NCBI GenBank assembly: GCA_035235625.1 | Contig: CP141145.1 | Location: 42,636,668-42,700,667, forward strand | Length of the DNA stretch: 64,000 nucleotides | Reading direction: 5' to 3' | DNA from: Saururus chinensis | Taxonomy: Eukaryota; Streptophyta; Magnoliopsida; Piperales; Saururaceae | Part shown: positions 12,086 to 23,304 of the stretch, piece by piece | Layout of the letters: every line of letters starts with the position of its first letter | How positions within the stretch are numbered: the stretch's first letter is position 1 | Notes under the pieces: model-generated | What the model was told of the DNA's origin: nothing | Databases searched by the model: none | Seen by the model: the letters and a program-made list of their open reading frames with translations, nothing else | Position numbers and translations under genes: made by a program

Positions 12086-12607
12086 TGCAACAGAGGAGGC
12101 TGAAGAGGGCCGGGACTCACGTGGTGGTCATGACCGGGGAGGAAACCGGGTAGGTTTTGGCTAGAGAAGAAAAGTGGCGGGTGAGGGCCGGGCAAATTGA
12201 ATCGATTGGGATGTGGCCAGGGAAAATGTGGGAGGGGGAGGAGATTCTGTGGGGGTACACTTGAGTTAAAAGAACGATTGATATTATTTATGAGAAACAG
12301 GGTTTATATGAGTAATTTTATATGTTAAGTATGGGTTGTATAAGTAACGGGGGATACTAGGAACAAAATGGGATTGAAATAGCCACGTTCTTATCTTAAA
12401 TCAGGGTATTATATGTGATTGGAGAGGGAGATGAGCTTTATTTTAAATTAGGGTATTATACGTGAGAGAGGGGATTTTGTTAGAAAAGTAAAATAAAAAG
12501 TACTGATATTTTTTGTGAAATGAGGCATTGAGGGGTTTATTAGGGTACATTATAGACGCGTTCATTAAATTGCAATCTAATTGAAAAATCCCGCAATTCT
12601 AGATGGT

Positions 12608-13437
12608 TTACAGGTTTGTTGTGGTTGGGGAGATGAGATAAACCCTGGCCTTGATGACGGATCTATCTCCAAGCTTAAACCCAGGCGTAAGGGGAAACCC
12701 CACCACCTGATTCCTACTCCTCTGAGCTCTTGGTCCAGCCTCGATGATCAGTGACCTGTCGACGACGCTTTCCATGTAGGCCGGATGGAACTCGGCGCCC
12801 CTCTTGGCCTGAAAGTGAGCCGCAGCTGGATCTAGAGCGAAGGCCAGCAGATGGAGCTGCCACACCTCCTTCGCCAGCCCCAGAAATAACTCGTAGAACT
12901 CGGTCTTGGGATGAGTCCACTCCATGACCAGCCTTCTCTGCTCCAAGCCCCCGAACAGCGACTCCTCCATCTTCGGATGCACCACGGCCAGAAACTTCCT
13001 GCAGCAGAACTTCCCGAATCGGCACCCGGGCAATATCTTCACCAGCTCTGCCGGGTCCATGGTCTTCATGTCGCGATACTGCGTGATGCAAGCATGCCGG
13101 AATTTGTCCCGGTGAGGGAAGCCCGCACTACCATTGTTATTGTCGTCGCTGATGCTACAGAAGGTTTCGTTCTCGAAGCCCTGGAAGATTTTACGGCTGA
13201 CGAAGGACTCGAGGGCACGCTTGGCGCATTCCTGATCATAGGGAAGAGACAGTCCCACGGCCGCGTAGGCGTCAGCAGCAGGGCCCTCGATGGACCGGAC
13301 GGCCGCGGTGACGTCCCAGCGGGCGGAGCTCATGAGGGAGAGTAGCACGGCGGTGAAGGATTTGAGAGCTCCTTTCACCTGGTCCATGGTGGATTCGAAG
13401 AGCTCTGGTGTTGGAGTTGAAGCAAATAACGAAGCAG
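12608..13437 (-). CDS. GIL1-like gene 1, exon 4 (C-terminal domain)
   Basis: The 830-bp exon starts after CTATCTTCAG and adds 17 residues (through PTPELFEST) before the internal Met at 13387. It ends with stop TAA at 12610-12608. Its paralogue at 63033-63862 has exactly the same length. Antisense frames over this exon on the plus strand are shadows. Confidence 0.88.
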
Positions 13438-16400
13438 CTGAAGATAGTACAGGAAACTAATTAAGCTCATGACACAAGAAACGTTTAATCTTATAATGAG
13501 ATGTTATCTGTGATCTTTTTTCTTTCTACCTTGGCTGGTGCAACTCACTTTCCTGTGAAGCGATTGGAGCTTCCATTTCTTTCCAGTCTGCTGCTCAGAG
13601 CGTTTGAGTCTCACCTTCAGGCTTTCTACCTCCATCTCCTTCGCCTTCAACTGTTTCCTCAGCTCCTCCACTGCTGCTATGTGAGCACCGCATTGGTTCA
13701 TCGTCATACTGGCGATCCACCTATCGCCCACAGTTCCCTTTAACTCCTCAGTTGATTTTTCCAGACGACTCAGCTCCACCGCCAAGGTTAAGTTAGGCGC
13801 CGTGATCTTCTCTGAGTCCCAGAGACTCTGTTCTTCCAGGAGGTTGACATACGCAGCCTTCACTGCCAACACTCCCTCCCAGACTTCTACCATTAGTCCT
13901 TCGCCCTTCCCCTCCTCATCATATTTGTCTGGCCTTCTATCCTCCGAACTCTCTTCTCCCGCTGGCCGTCGAAGCAGGCAGGAGCCGGCAACTCGCCGGA
14001 TCAGTACTTGGGAGATGTGGGACACTTTGCCCTCAATTTCCAGCTGTTTATTCTTAGGATAAATCACGAGGTTCTTTCTGCACACGTATATTAAAGACGG
14101 AGAAAATGAATTAGCATTTTCCATTACAGCACTTTAAACACCAAAGAAGGGGTTTTTTTTGGCTGAAGAAGAGGGGGTTGCATGTTAAAAAAAGAACGTG
14201 GCTATTTAGACCTTATTTTTTTATATATTTTTTAAAATAAAAAAAATTGTGTATTTTTCTCTCCTCCGGTATTAACTCTAGTGGCTATAGGCATCAACTT
14301 TGGCAGCTATCGGCCAAATTTGGCCTGCTAGCCATCTTGTATTGCAGCTGCGACCAGTGAGTAGCCACTGGTCGCAGCCACTTAGATCCGGCTAGCTGCG
14401 GTGGCTGCGACCAGTACGCAGCTGGCCAGATCTAGCCAAATCTGGCCACTGGTCATGTTTAGGTCGTAACCAGCGTGCGGTCGGCTAGATCTGGCCACTG
14501 GTTGCGTCAATGCCGCAACTAGAGTGTGGCCAGCCAGATCTGGCTGCTGGTCACATCTAGGCCGCGACTAGCGGCCAGATCTGGCTAGCCGTGACCAGTG
14601 CGTAGCCACAACCAACGTGCAACTATTGGTCGCGTCGAGGCCACGACCAACACATGGTCTCAAGATGCGAGCAATGTCTAGCGGCCAGCCACTACCCCGC
14701 CTTGCCATGGTGGTCAGGGGTGATGCGGCTAGAGGTTAGTTGTGGGCCGCGGCCGGTTTGTGATTGCGACCTGTGGCCATGACCAACGGCCGCAACTAGC
14801 CACAACAATGAAAAAAGGTCACCGGCATTGATGCCGGCATCGAAGAAAAAAATAAAAAAAGAAAATAAAAATCGGAGGAAAAAAACTGAGATAAATATGG
14901 AAAATATAAATTTTTTTAATAAAAATTAGTAGGGTAAAAGAATAATAAAGACACATGAAAAAAAAGGGTCTAAATATCCATGTTCTATAAATAAATAGGA
15001 ATAATAATTAATTTACCTGCCATTCGGCATGGACAACGTTGACAACCTTTTCTCCTCGTAAGGCTGTGTCGTTCCAGCTCCCTCGTTCCACTGGTCGGCG
15101 ATTTTCTGCCTATAAAAAAGCAATAATAGCCACTTGAAGGGAAAATTATAACAGAGAGAATGGCTGAGAAGTTGAACTTAACGGAAAAGAACTTGCTAAG
15201 CTAGTTACATCCTGCATTTTTCATTTCCTTAAACTTGGGACAATGCATTCCGAGGCCTCCTGTCTGAGCTAGTTCTTTGTTTAGTTATTTTTTCTGCATA
15301 GTTATCCACCTTTTTATTTTAATTTTTTTACAAAATATTAGAAAATCAAATAAGAAGATATTAGAATGAACGTGTCTAGCTTGACTAGACTTCCTTACCA
15401 AAGGCATGTCTATCACTTTGAAAATCAATATGACTTTCCTTGTGAGTTAAATTAAAATATAAAATATTATATTCTCTATTTCTTAAATTAATAATTTTAT
15501 TTAGAAAAAAAATATTTGTTCTATATTAATAGTTTTATTTTGTTAAATTTAAGTGGTTTGGTACTTAAAAAATGTATTATAAACTTATTTTTGCCTTTTA
15601 GATGTGGGTTTTACTATTTAATAAAAAATATCATTTTTTCATATGTAACTATTAATATATGATGAAGAGAGTATCACAAAAAATATAATTTGAAAAATAG
15701 CTCTCCTCATTACCCATGGTGAGAGTATGAGGAGGGTTGGAGAAGAAATACCCTTTAAAGAATTTTTTTGTTTTAAAATTAAGTGGTTGCCAAACATGCA
15801 GCAAGTATAGGTGATCAATAATGAGAGGCTCCATGCTCTCCCTTCACGTATTCACCTAGCACAAAGTATGGTCACGGTGGGGAGGTAAGTATAATATCTT
15901 CCTTTTAAGGGCAGTTATGTGTATCATGTAGTCTCTCATCTTGCATTAATAGCTAAAATTTAGAAGGGCCTGGGCTTATGCAGCTAAGCACGCCAAGCCA
16001 TCACATCAGACATAGATACGATGGTGCACAACTGCATGAGCCTAAGCACTGCAAGCCATTAGATATAGATATGGTGGCTCGTGTTACTCCAGGCTTACCT
16101 ACTCCTTGGTAACACGTGTCATTGGATCTAAATCTAACGGACGAAGATGCCGAGGCTCTTGTATACGTGCCTCTATATTAAGTGTTTCGATTTGAAAGGA
16201 AAACTTTTCCACTTATGAATTGATTAAAAAAGTAAGTGGATAAGGTAAAAGGTTAAATTATCTGAACTCTTTAAATATCATAAAATATTAAATATAAATA
16301 CTTTAATTTCCCCCTCTTACCCACTCCACCCTTTGTTTTAGCCCGCGCACTCCACCTATACATAGTTTATAGATATTTACTATTTATATAATTGGGGTGG

Positions 16401-16639
16401 GTTAGCTAGAAAAAAGGGATTGTAGATTCCACATCTAATAAACGATTGTCAATGGATTAAAAAAACTTTTTTTTCTTTCGGATACTAAATGAAAAGGAGA
16501 ACTTATATCTCCAAAATAGAGAGAGGTGCCATCCTCATCCCCTACGCCCCAAAAATAGAGTATTGCCATTTCGACGGACTTACGTGGATCTGCGCCAGCG
16601 CTGCAATTTCTCGAAGTACACGCACATCTGAGGCGACAT
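12608..16639 (-). CDS. GIL1/IRK-interacting-like (DUF641) protein, four exons
   Basis: The spliced model has exons 16639-16584, 15109-15017, 14077-13530 and 13437-12608, giving 1527 nt and 508 residues. Donors are CCAC|GTAAGT, GCAG|GTAAAT and CAAG|GTAGAA; acceptors are TATAG|G, TGCAG|A and TTCAG|C. Reading phase is preserved across all three introns, which is strong support. Residues about 111-165 match the DUF641 N-terminal block (GLMVEVWEGVLAVKAAY), 181-215 form a coiled coil (EELRKQLKAKEMEVESLKVR), and 242-508 are the conserved C-terminal part (PTPELFEST, VVHPKMEESLFGG, YMESVVDRS, GFPLTPGFKLG). Known members act in phytochrome-dependent control of shoot gravitropism (GIL1) or bind the IRK receptor kinase, so a scaffold role in signalling is likely but inferred. 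No inactivating change is visible. Start: first in-frame ATG after a TATA box, with an in-frame stop upstream. Confidence 0.85.
13530..14077 (-). CDS. GIL1-like gene 1, exon 3 (DUF641 N-terminal block)
   Basis: The exon follows the acceptor TACGTGTGCAG and ends at CCAAG|GTAGAA. An ATG at 14124 lies upstream of the acceptor and would give a different N-terminus (MENANSF...), but splicing from exon 2 in perfect phase argues it is intronic. The exon encodes the DUF641 block and the coiled coil. Confidence 0.8.
14194..14985. mobile_element. Mutator-like MITE M2 in intron 2 of GIL1-like gene
   Basis: The termini GAACGTGGCTATTTAGACC and the inverse of GAACATGGATATTTAGACCC match MULEs M1 and M3. 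The flanking nonamers TTAAAAAAA (14185-14193) and TATAAATAA (14986-14994) agree at six of nine positions. The interior (14290-14810) is a GC-rich, degenerate repeat of motifs such as CCAGATCTGGC and GGTCGCAGCC. The insertion lies between exons 2 and 3 and would be spliced out. Confidence 0.7.
15017..15109 (-). CDS. GIL1-like gene 1, exon 2
   Basis: The 93-bp exon is bounded by TTTTTTATAG and GTAAATTAA. In phase it encodes QKIADQWNEGAGTTQP and continues to SMPNG before joining exon 3 at a split Arg codon. Intron 1 (15110-16583) is AT-rich and about 1.47 kb; no element with clear ends was found in it. Confidence 0.7.
16584..16639 (-). CDS. GIL1-like gene 1, exon 1
   Basis: This short coding exon starts MSPQMCVYFEKLQRWRRS and ends in phase 2 at a consensus GTAAGT donor (16583-16578). 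It is too short to appear as an ORF and is supported by phase agreement with exon 2 and by the TATA box at 16715-16722. Confidence 0.7.
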
Positions 16640-16714
16640 CTTTATGGGGTTCCTAGTCAGTTGCCGGTGAGAGCTTGAACTTAATATTAACTATCAGAAG
16701 CAGGGTTGTCCATA

Positions 16715-16722
16715 TATTTATA
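16715..16722 (-). promoter_or_regulatory. TATA box of GIL1-like gene 1
   Basis: TATAAATA on the minus strand lies 76 bases before the proposed start codon at 16639. This would place transcription initiation near 16685-16692 and leave a leader of about 50 bases. The position supports the exon 1 call. Confidence 0.5.
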
Positions 16723-18180
16723 GGCTAGACAATATTAATAGGCTAGATAAGATTAAAAAGAGACAGACCTTTCACATGTTGATAAATTAAAAAGGGCCCA
16801 CAAGGAAGCAGATGAGTCGTAAATCATTAGACGGAGCACCACGGGCACTAGCGTCCATGCCATTAATTTGTAGCTTTGTTTGTGTTCTTTGCAGGAGACG
16901 AATATGGAAACGTCAGGTATTATTAATGTCGGATAATGTCCTTAAGTGGTATTAGCACTGTAGTCTGTAGCACGTCAACATTATGCACATTAATTAGTTC
17001 GATGTATGGCATGGGTGAGGCCCGGGATGCATGGTTTTTAGTCAGATCATAACCAAGTTTAAATTATTCTTTTTACGATAAAATATTTAGAATTATCACT
17101 AAGGTGTAACAGAGTAAAATACATATAAATATTTATTTTTTTATTAAAAATTAGTGCATTCTAGCTCTTTTCATTGGTCTAAAATGATAGCATAACAAAA
17201 GAGGGTAAGGAGTTTCAAAGTGGGGTCAATTGATGGACCCATATTGTATTTTTAGACCAACCCAACAAACTCATCAAAAGGAGGATATAATAGAAATTTC
17301 AATGCCATAGTCATCTGATTCCATGGATACACACAGATCCGTTCCTAGATGAGACCCAACTCCCCCACAGACCATAGTGCTCCCACAGTTCCGTGACTGT
17401 TCCACCACGCCCTAGAAGTATCATGTTGTCATTAAGGACTAGGACGGGAAAAGGCCAATATGAAAAATTGTTGAGCCCAAAGCTGTGGGAGCTGTGAGGA
17501 TGCTTTATGCTGCTTAAGGCCCAAGATCGTCCACCCATCAAGTCAAATGCACAAGCTTGTCGTATAAATCGACAAAATATCTTTATGTATAATAAAAAAC
17601 GTGTGTTTAGTAGAACATATCTGCACTAGGTCCCTGTTCTTTTTTTGGCTTTTGCTATATGGTACCTCAAAGACCACAGTGAACGCGTTGGGATGAGTGT
17701 GTTGCTCATCTTTGATCTTACTTACCAATTACCATGTCTTGGCTCTCCGATTCACCGCGTGATCGTTGTATATTGAGGCAATCTTTCGATCAAAAGTAGA
17801 CAAATATTCACACACATTTAGAAAGCCCCTGTTCCTGGAAACATAAGCTGCGTGGCAGAGGGACGTCGACATATAAAACATAAAATACTAATACGCATAA
17901 GGTTGCGCAGGTCACACCCAATGTGGTAGAACACATCAATTATTACTACACGTTGTCGTGATTCGAGGTACACGGCAGAGCCAAATCCACGCTGGGGTGG
18001 TGGCCACGGATCAATTTTTTAGCACTTTAGATTGTGTGGTACATTCGTTGTGTATATTTCAGAAACACCAACCTGGTCCCTGGTTTCCATACACATCCAC
18101 CTGAAGATGGTCCAAATGATGCAATATGATGAGGGCCACACCCTTTCAAGAGGAGGACAATTGATCGCTTCCCAAGTACT
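16723..18180. other. Upstream intergenic region of GIL1-like gene 1
   Basis: No coding sequence was recognised between the TATA box and the copia element. This region probably contains the 5' regulatory DNA of the gene. Small unmatched ORFs (17311-17541, 17543-17728) have no family resemblance. Confidence 0.4.
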
Positions 18181-18185
18181 GTAAC

Positions 18186-18808
18186 TATTGAATTTGAATT
18201 TTGGTGTGAAATAAATTTTTTGACGGTGAGATGTTCGATCTGCTAATTGGCCTGTTCGATCGCCCCATTTAATCGACTGTTGCCTCAATCAATCGGGGTA
18301 ACAGATTTCTAAAAAAATAAGTCACAATTATTAGCGCGATGGGATAGATTAATAAAGAGCCATTTCAGCTTTGGATGGTTTTATTACTTAACAGAAACAT
18401 TGGGATAGACATAAATAACACAGAGAACAAAAGACATTAACTTTTCTTCTCTTTTGCTATCTTTTTGAAAAATCTCTAGGAGTGATTCATTCTCCTTTTT
18501 TTCTAAAATTGGATATGTGACTGAGCAATAGAGTCTACCCTGATTGAGATCCACTCTCTTTGAGTAGAAGTGCACCATCAAATGGGCAGTGTGGTTTGTT
18601 GTGTCTCAGGAATGAAATGCAGTGGAATGCTTGTACACGAAGGGTGGCGTATCTGTTTCAAGGACAACATGTAACGTGCCTCGAACCTGGTTCATAATTC
18701 TCTTCTTTATGATATTTAATATATATATATATATGTTTATGTGTGTTGATTTGCATGATAATTATATTTTGTATTCAATCTGCCCTCATTAATGTGACAA
18801 TCCCAACA
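18186..18808 (+). repeat. 5' LTR of copia C1
   Basis: This copy pairs with 23305-23914. It has A/T at several positions where the 3' LTR keeps CG (for example GCCATTTCAGCTTTGG against GCCGTTTCAGCTTCGG). An (AT)n run lies at 18718-18735. Confidence 0.88.
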
Positions 18809-18856
18809 ATCTTGAAACATATATTGTGATTTTGTTGATTGAATACTACTGCAATT

Positions 18857-19705
18857 ATGGGTGTTGACAAATCTCTGAAACATGAGAAGTTTGATGGAAA
18901 AAATTTCATGAGATGGTAGACAAAGATGAAATTTTGGCTGACACAATTGAACATATTCTATGTGGTTTCTGATACTATTGCTGATAAAACTATGCCTTCT
19001 GAATTTGATAAGACTGCTAGTTCTTCTGATGTTGGAATTGCTAAGACTCATGAGAGTGAGAAATTCAAACAAGATGATGAACTATGCCATGGTCAAATTC
19101 TTAGTGTTTTGAGCAATGAACTGTATGATTTGCATGTGAACACTAAATTTGCCAAAGAATTATGGGATATTCTTGATAAAAAATTTTGAAAAGAGCATGA
19201 AGGGGAAGAAAAATATGTTGAGGGAGAGTATTTTGACTATAAGATGGTTGATAACAAATCTGTTAGAGACCAGGTAGTTGAAATATAGAATTTGGTAGCT
19301 AAGATCATTGGGAAAGGAATTTCCGTTGATGAGAGGCTCCAAGTTCCTGCTCTTATCGACAAACTACTACCCTCATGGCAGGATTTCCAAATTACCTTCA
19401 AGCACAAGAGGGACGCAATGTCCGTTGATGACTTAATGGTGGCCATTCAAATTGAAGAGAAGCACATGGGTAAGATGAAAGTCTTGCAAGGTTCTTCTTC
19501 TATGGCCAATGATAGTGCTCAAGCTAATGTTGTGAAAGGGAAACCCAAGTTTTTTGGTAACAAGAAGAAGAACAAGAAGTTTAAAAATCAGCCTCTCAAA
19601 CCTAGTTTTAATATCCAAAAGGACAAGAAGTTGAAAGTTTACTGGGTTTGTAGGAAACCTAGACATTTTGCAAACAAGTGCAAAGAGAAGAAAGGCCAAT
19701 ACTAG
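18857..19705 (+). pseudogene. copia C1 gag, decayed
   Basis: A single frame from the ATG at 18857 encodes a capsid-like protein (MGVDKSLKHEKFDGKNF), interrupted by in-frame stops near 18917, 19187 and 19287 and ending at a further stop at 19705. The zinc knuckle near 19640-19680 reads YWVCRKPRHFANKC, with Tyr in place of the first Cys of the CX2CX4HX4C pattern. Gag would form the cytoplasmic particle; this copy cannot make a full product. Confidence 0.8.
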
Positions 19706-22640
19706 AGTCATGGTGGGGCTGCATCTTCTGCTCAGGTTAATGTGGTTATTTCAGATGACAGGTTAGTAATAACTAATTCTGAAATTAACTTGGCATGTTA
19801 ACCTACTGATTGGTGGGTTGATACAGGGGCAACTGTTCACATCGGTGTTAATGTTTCTTCTTTTTCTTTTTATCAGGAAGTAAAGGATATGACAGTGACG
19901 ATGGGGAACTCCTCTGTGGCTAGAGTTCATGGAGTTGAAATTGTGGACATCTGGTTTACATCGGGGAACACGCTGACGCTCCATAATGTGTTGTATGTGC
20001 CAAGTGTGAGGAAGAACCTGGTTAGTGGTGTGCTTCTTAGTAGAGAATGATATAAACTAGTGCTTGAGTCAAATAAAGTTGTAATAACTAGACATGATAC
20101 TTTTGTTAGTAAAGGCTATGTGTGCGATGACCTCTTTAAATTAAATTTGGTTTCTTGTAATAACTCTTTATTTCAAGTAGATGACTCTTTAATTTGTCAT
20201 ATTGATTCTTTTGATATGTGGCATATGAGGCTAGGACATGTGAATTTTCAAATCATTAAGAGAATGATAAATCTTGATTTGATTCTTACATTGCATGTTG
20301 AATCTCTTGATAAATGTGAAGTTTGTGTTCAAGCAAAACAACCAAGGAAACCATATAAATCTATTGATAGATCTACATGCTTGCTTGATTTAATTCACTC
20401 TAATATTTGTGAGTTGAATAGATTATTAACTAGGGGTGGTAGGAGATATTTCATTACTTTTATTGATGATTACTCAAAATTTTGTCATGCATACTTGCTT
20501 AAGTCTAAAGATGAGGCTTTTGAGAAGTTTAAGGTTTATAAGATGGAGGTTGAGAATCAAACTGAGAGGTGGATCAAGAGACTATGGTCTAATCATGGTG
20601 GGGAGTATTGTTCTCTTGAATTTTGCAAATTTTGTGAAGATCAAGGAATAATACATGAAACCACATCCCCTTACTCTCCTCAATCTAATGGTATGGCTGA
20701 AAGAAAGAATAGAACATTTATAGACATGATAAATTCTATGTTTTCCTCTTTGGGTTTACCTAAAAATCTATGGGGAGAAGCAATGCTTTCAGCATATATA
20801 ATCTTAAACCGTGTGCCTCGTAAAGGACAAAATGTAATCCCTTATGAATTAATGAAATGAAGAAAACCAAGTTTAAAGTTCATTAAGGTTTGAGGATGTC
20901 TTGCTAAAGTTAAAATCCCAAATGTGAAGATGGACAAGCTAGGTTTTAAAACTTATGATGCTGTGTTCATTGATTATGCACAAAATAGCATAGCTTATTA
21001 GTTTTTAGTAATTGGGTTTAATAGGCAGGATTATACTCTCAATACTATTAAGGAGTCCGATGATGCAACATTCTTTGAAAATGTATTTCCTATGAAGGAA
21101 AAGGAGGTTGTAGAAGATTCGGGAACTAATGTAGATGTTAGGAGATCTAAGAGAACTAGGATAGAGAAGAACTTTGGGGATAACTTCTATACTTTCATGG
21201 TGGGGAATGAGGATCCTTTGACTTTTAATGAAACTATGTCATCTAGCAACGCTCTTTTATGGAAGGAAGCAGTACAAGTGAGATGGATTCAATACTTACA
21301 CATGGGATGTGGGTTTTAACGAATCTACCTCCAGGGTTTAAACCAATTAGATGCAAGTGGATAGTCAAAAGAAAATATTATCCTGATGGATCTATTGAAA
21401 AGTACAATGCTAGACTAGTGGCTAAAGGATATAATCAAAAGGAAGGTGAAGATTTCTTTGACACATATTCTCCTGTGACCATGATAACTACAATTCGAGT
21501 GCTTCTTGCATTGACAACTCATTATAACCTCGAAATTCATCAAATGGATGTCAAAACAATATTTTTAAATGGTGAATTAAAGGAGAAAATTTATATGAAG
21601 CAACTTAAAGGTTTTGTAGTTCCTAGATAAGAAAGAAAAGTATATAAGTTAGTAAGATCTCTCTTTGGTTTAAAACAGACTCCTAAACAATATCATCAAA
21701 AGTTTGATGATGTTCTTCTTTCTAATAACTTTGTTGTTTGTACTTTTGATAAATATTTGTATTGGAAGTCTTTTGATCATTCTTATGTAATGTTATGCTT
21801 GTATGTGGATGATATATTACTGTTTGGTGCTAATATGGCTCATATCAATAAGGTTAAGGGCTTCCTTAACGAGAATTTTGACATGAAAGATTTGGGTCTT
21901 GCAAAGGTCATGTTGGACTTGAAGATTGATAGGACTTCTCAAGGAATAGTTGTGAGTCAATCACACTATGTGAAGAAAATTCTAAAGAAGTATGAATACT
22001 TCGATAGAAAACCTGTCAATAGGCTATATGACGCAAGTCTCAGACTCAAAAAAAATTGTGGGGAAAGTGTATCACAACTTTGATATTCACAGCTAAAAGG
22101 AAGTTTAAGTTATCTGACTAACTGAAGTAGACTGGACATCCTATGTTGTGGGAAAACTAAGTAGATATATTAAGAGCCTAATGAAACTCATTGGACTGCC
22201 ATTGAAATAATTTTCAGATATCTGAAGGGAAGTGTCAACTTTAGTTTACATTATTCCTGGTTTCCTGCTATATTAGAAGGATATAGTGATGCAAATTGGA
22301 TATCAGATTCTGATGAAACTAAAGCTACTAGTGGTTATGTGTTTACACTATGTGGTGGGGCAGTTACATGGAAATCTTCTAAACAGACAATGATAACAAG
22401 ATCTACTATGGATGCTGAGTTAGTAGCTCTTGATAAAACTGGTAGAATAGGGGAATGAGTTAGGAATCTTTTAATAGATATACCCTGGTTAAATAAGACA
22501 ATGCCTGGAATATTGATTCACTGTGATAACCAATAAGCTCTTGATAAGGTTAAGAGTAAGAATCATAATAAGAGGTCCTCCAGGCATATTGAACTAAGGT
22601 ATAAAATCTTGCTTAAGTTGACTACTTTAGGAGTCCTTAC
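19706..22640 (+). pseudogene. copia C1 pol (protease, integrase, RT, RNase H), decayed
   Basis: The protease motif [11 protein letters not shown] lies near 19812. The GAG-pre-integrase motif MWHMRLGHVN is at 20217, and the integrase core runs to about 20860. The first two catalytic Asp positions are Asn (HSNICE near 20400, WSNHGGEY near 20590), while the Glu in MAERKN is kept. RT follows (KWIVKRKYYPDGS, YVDDILL near 21800), then RNase H (DANWISD near 22290). The gag frame continues to about 21275, where one frameshift occurs; further stops follow at 21630 and 22083, with another shift near 22145. The lineage within copia was not assigned. Confidence 0.85.
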
Positions 22641-23304
22641 CTTAAGTTTCATATGATTAGTGGATGGGCAAATCCTTAACTCATCTAGAGGAATGGGGCT
22701 GAAAGCCTATGATTAAGTCATCGTTAGTAGCAACATAATCTCTCAGCGTGGAGATCCCACAATGAAGATTCAATGGGTAAAAATACGTTGATGTATGACT
22801 TGGAGTGAGTACTATTAAATAAAATATGCTCATTCCTGTGTTATGATGAGAGTGCTCTTAATGCATATGGAAAAAGGTTGACGAAAGTCTTAATGCAGTT
22901 AAGGCTTATATAGCAGGGTGTCGTTATGCATATTACCCTTGGAGACTGTCACCTATATGAGTGCCACTGAGGTCGCAGTTAAAGAGAACATGGGCTTGTT
23001 CTCCAACGTGCAACTCATGAAAAGATACAAGGTGCATGGCTGTAAAGCGCTACCCCGAATGATCTTGAAAAGGGAGTTACTCCAATTGTTAGGTTTGTCA
23101 AAGCTCTTACTTTAAGGTTCAAGTTCAAGACTTAGTTCACTTCAAACTTGTGAGAGTGGCGGCTGACCCAACTAGGTGTATGTTCAAACCCGCAAGGTAC
23201 CTTTCGTCGAAAAATTGGAGTACTATTGCTCAGTGTCCTATTTTGTGTTTTGTAAAGTTTTTTTTGTGTATGTAGATAAGTTTTATTTCATGTCATGGTG
23301 GGGT
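22641..23304 (+). other. 3' untranslated region of copia C1
   Basis: This non-coding stretch between RNase H and the 3' LTR ends in the purine-rich CATGGTGGGGT. A small 65-codon frame here was not recognised. Confidence 0.6.

Larger units (their letters stand above)
8840..12390. mobile_element. Mutator-like element M1 (3.55 kb), non-autonomous
   Basis: A perfect 9-bp duplication TTATCTTAA flanks the element (8831-8839 and 12391-12399). The termini are GAAGCTAGCTATTTAAACCCC-like on the left and the inverse of GAACGTGGCTATTTCAATCC on the right. Nine-base duplications are typical of Mutator-superfamily elements. Two other elements in this window share the termini (14194-14985 and 61392-61927). 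No transposase domain is recognisable inside. It contains a tandem hairpin array (9289-9870) and minus-strand exon-like pieces (10291-10412 and 11890-12085), so it may be a gene-capturing Pack-MULE or an internally rearranged MULE. Confidence 0.75.
8303..12573. mobile_element. Insertion downstream of GIL1-like gene 1
   Basis: The 3' flank of this gene resembles the 3' flank of its paralogue (31601-31648, minus strand) as far as about 12575. Similarity resumes near 8270-8300 at ATTTATATAGATTATAG. The intervening block is therefore inserted in one copy only. Its outer parts carry related inverted sequences: AATGAGTCTATATGCACCCC at 8356 and the inverse of AATGAACGCGTCTATAATG at 12566. They suggest a transposon later invaded by the Mutator-like element at 8840-12390. 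Class is undetermined. Confidence 0.4.

Noticed and set aside
12911-13345. 144-codon plus-strand ORF opposite the GIL1-like last exon (and its counterpart at 63276-63770)
   Set aside because: It is the antisense shadow of a conserved exon; the minus strand carries the family motifs and splice sites.
13504-14124. GIL1-like gene starting at ATG 14124
   Set aside because: Residues before the acceptor at 14077 lack family similarity, and two upstream exons join in phase at that acceptor.
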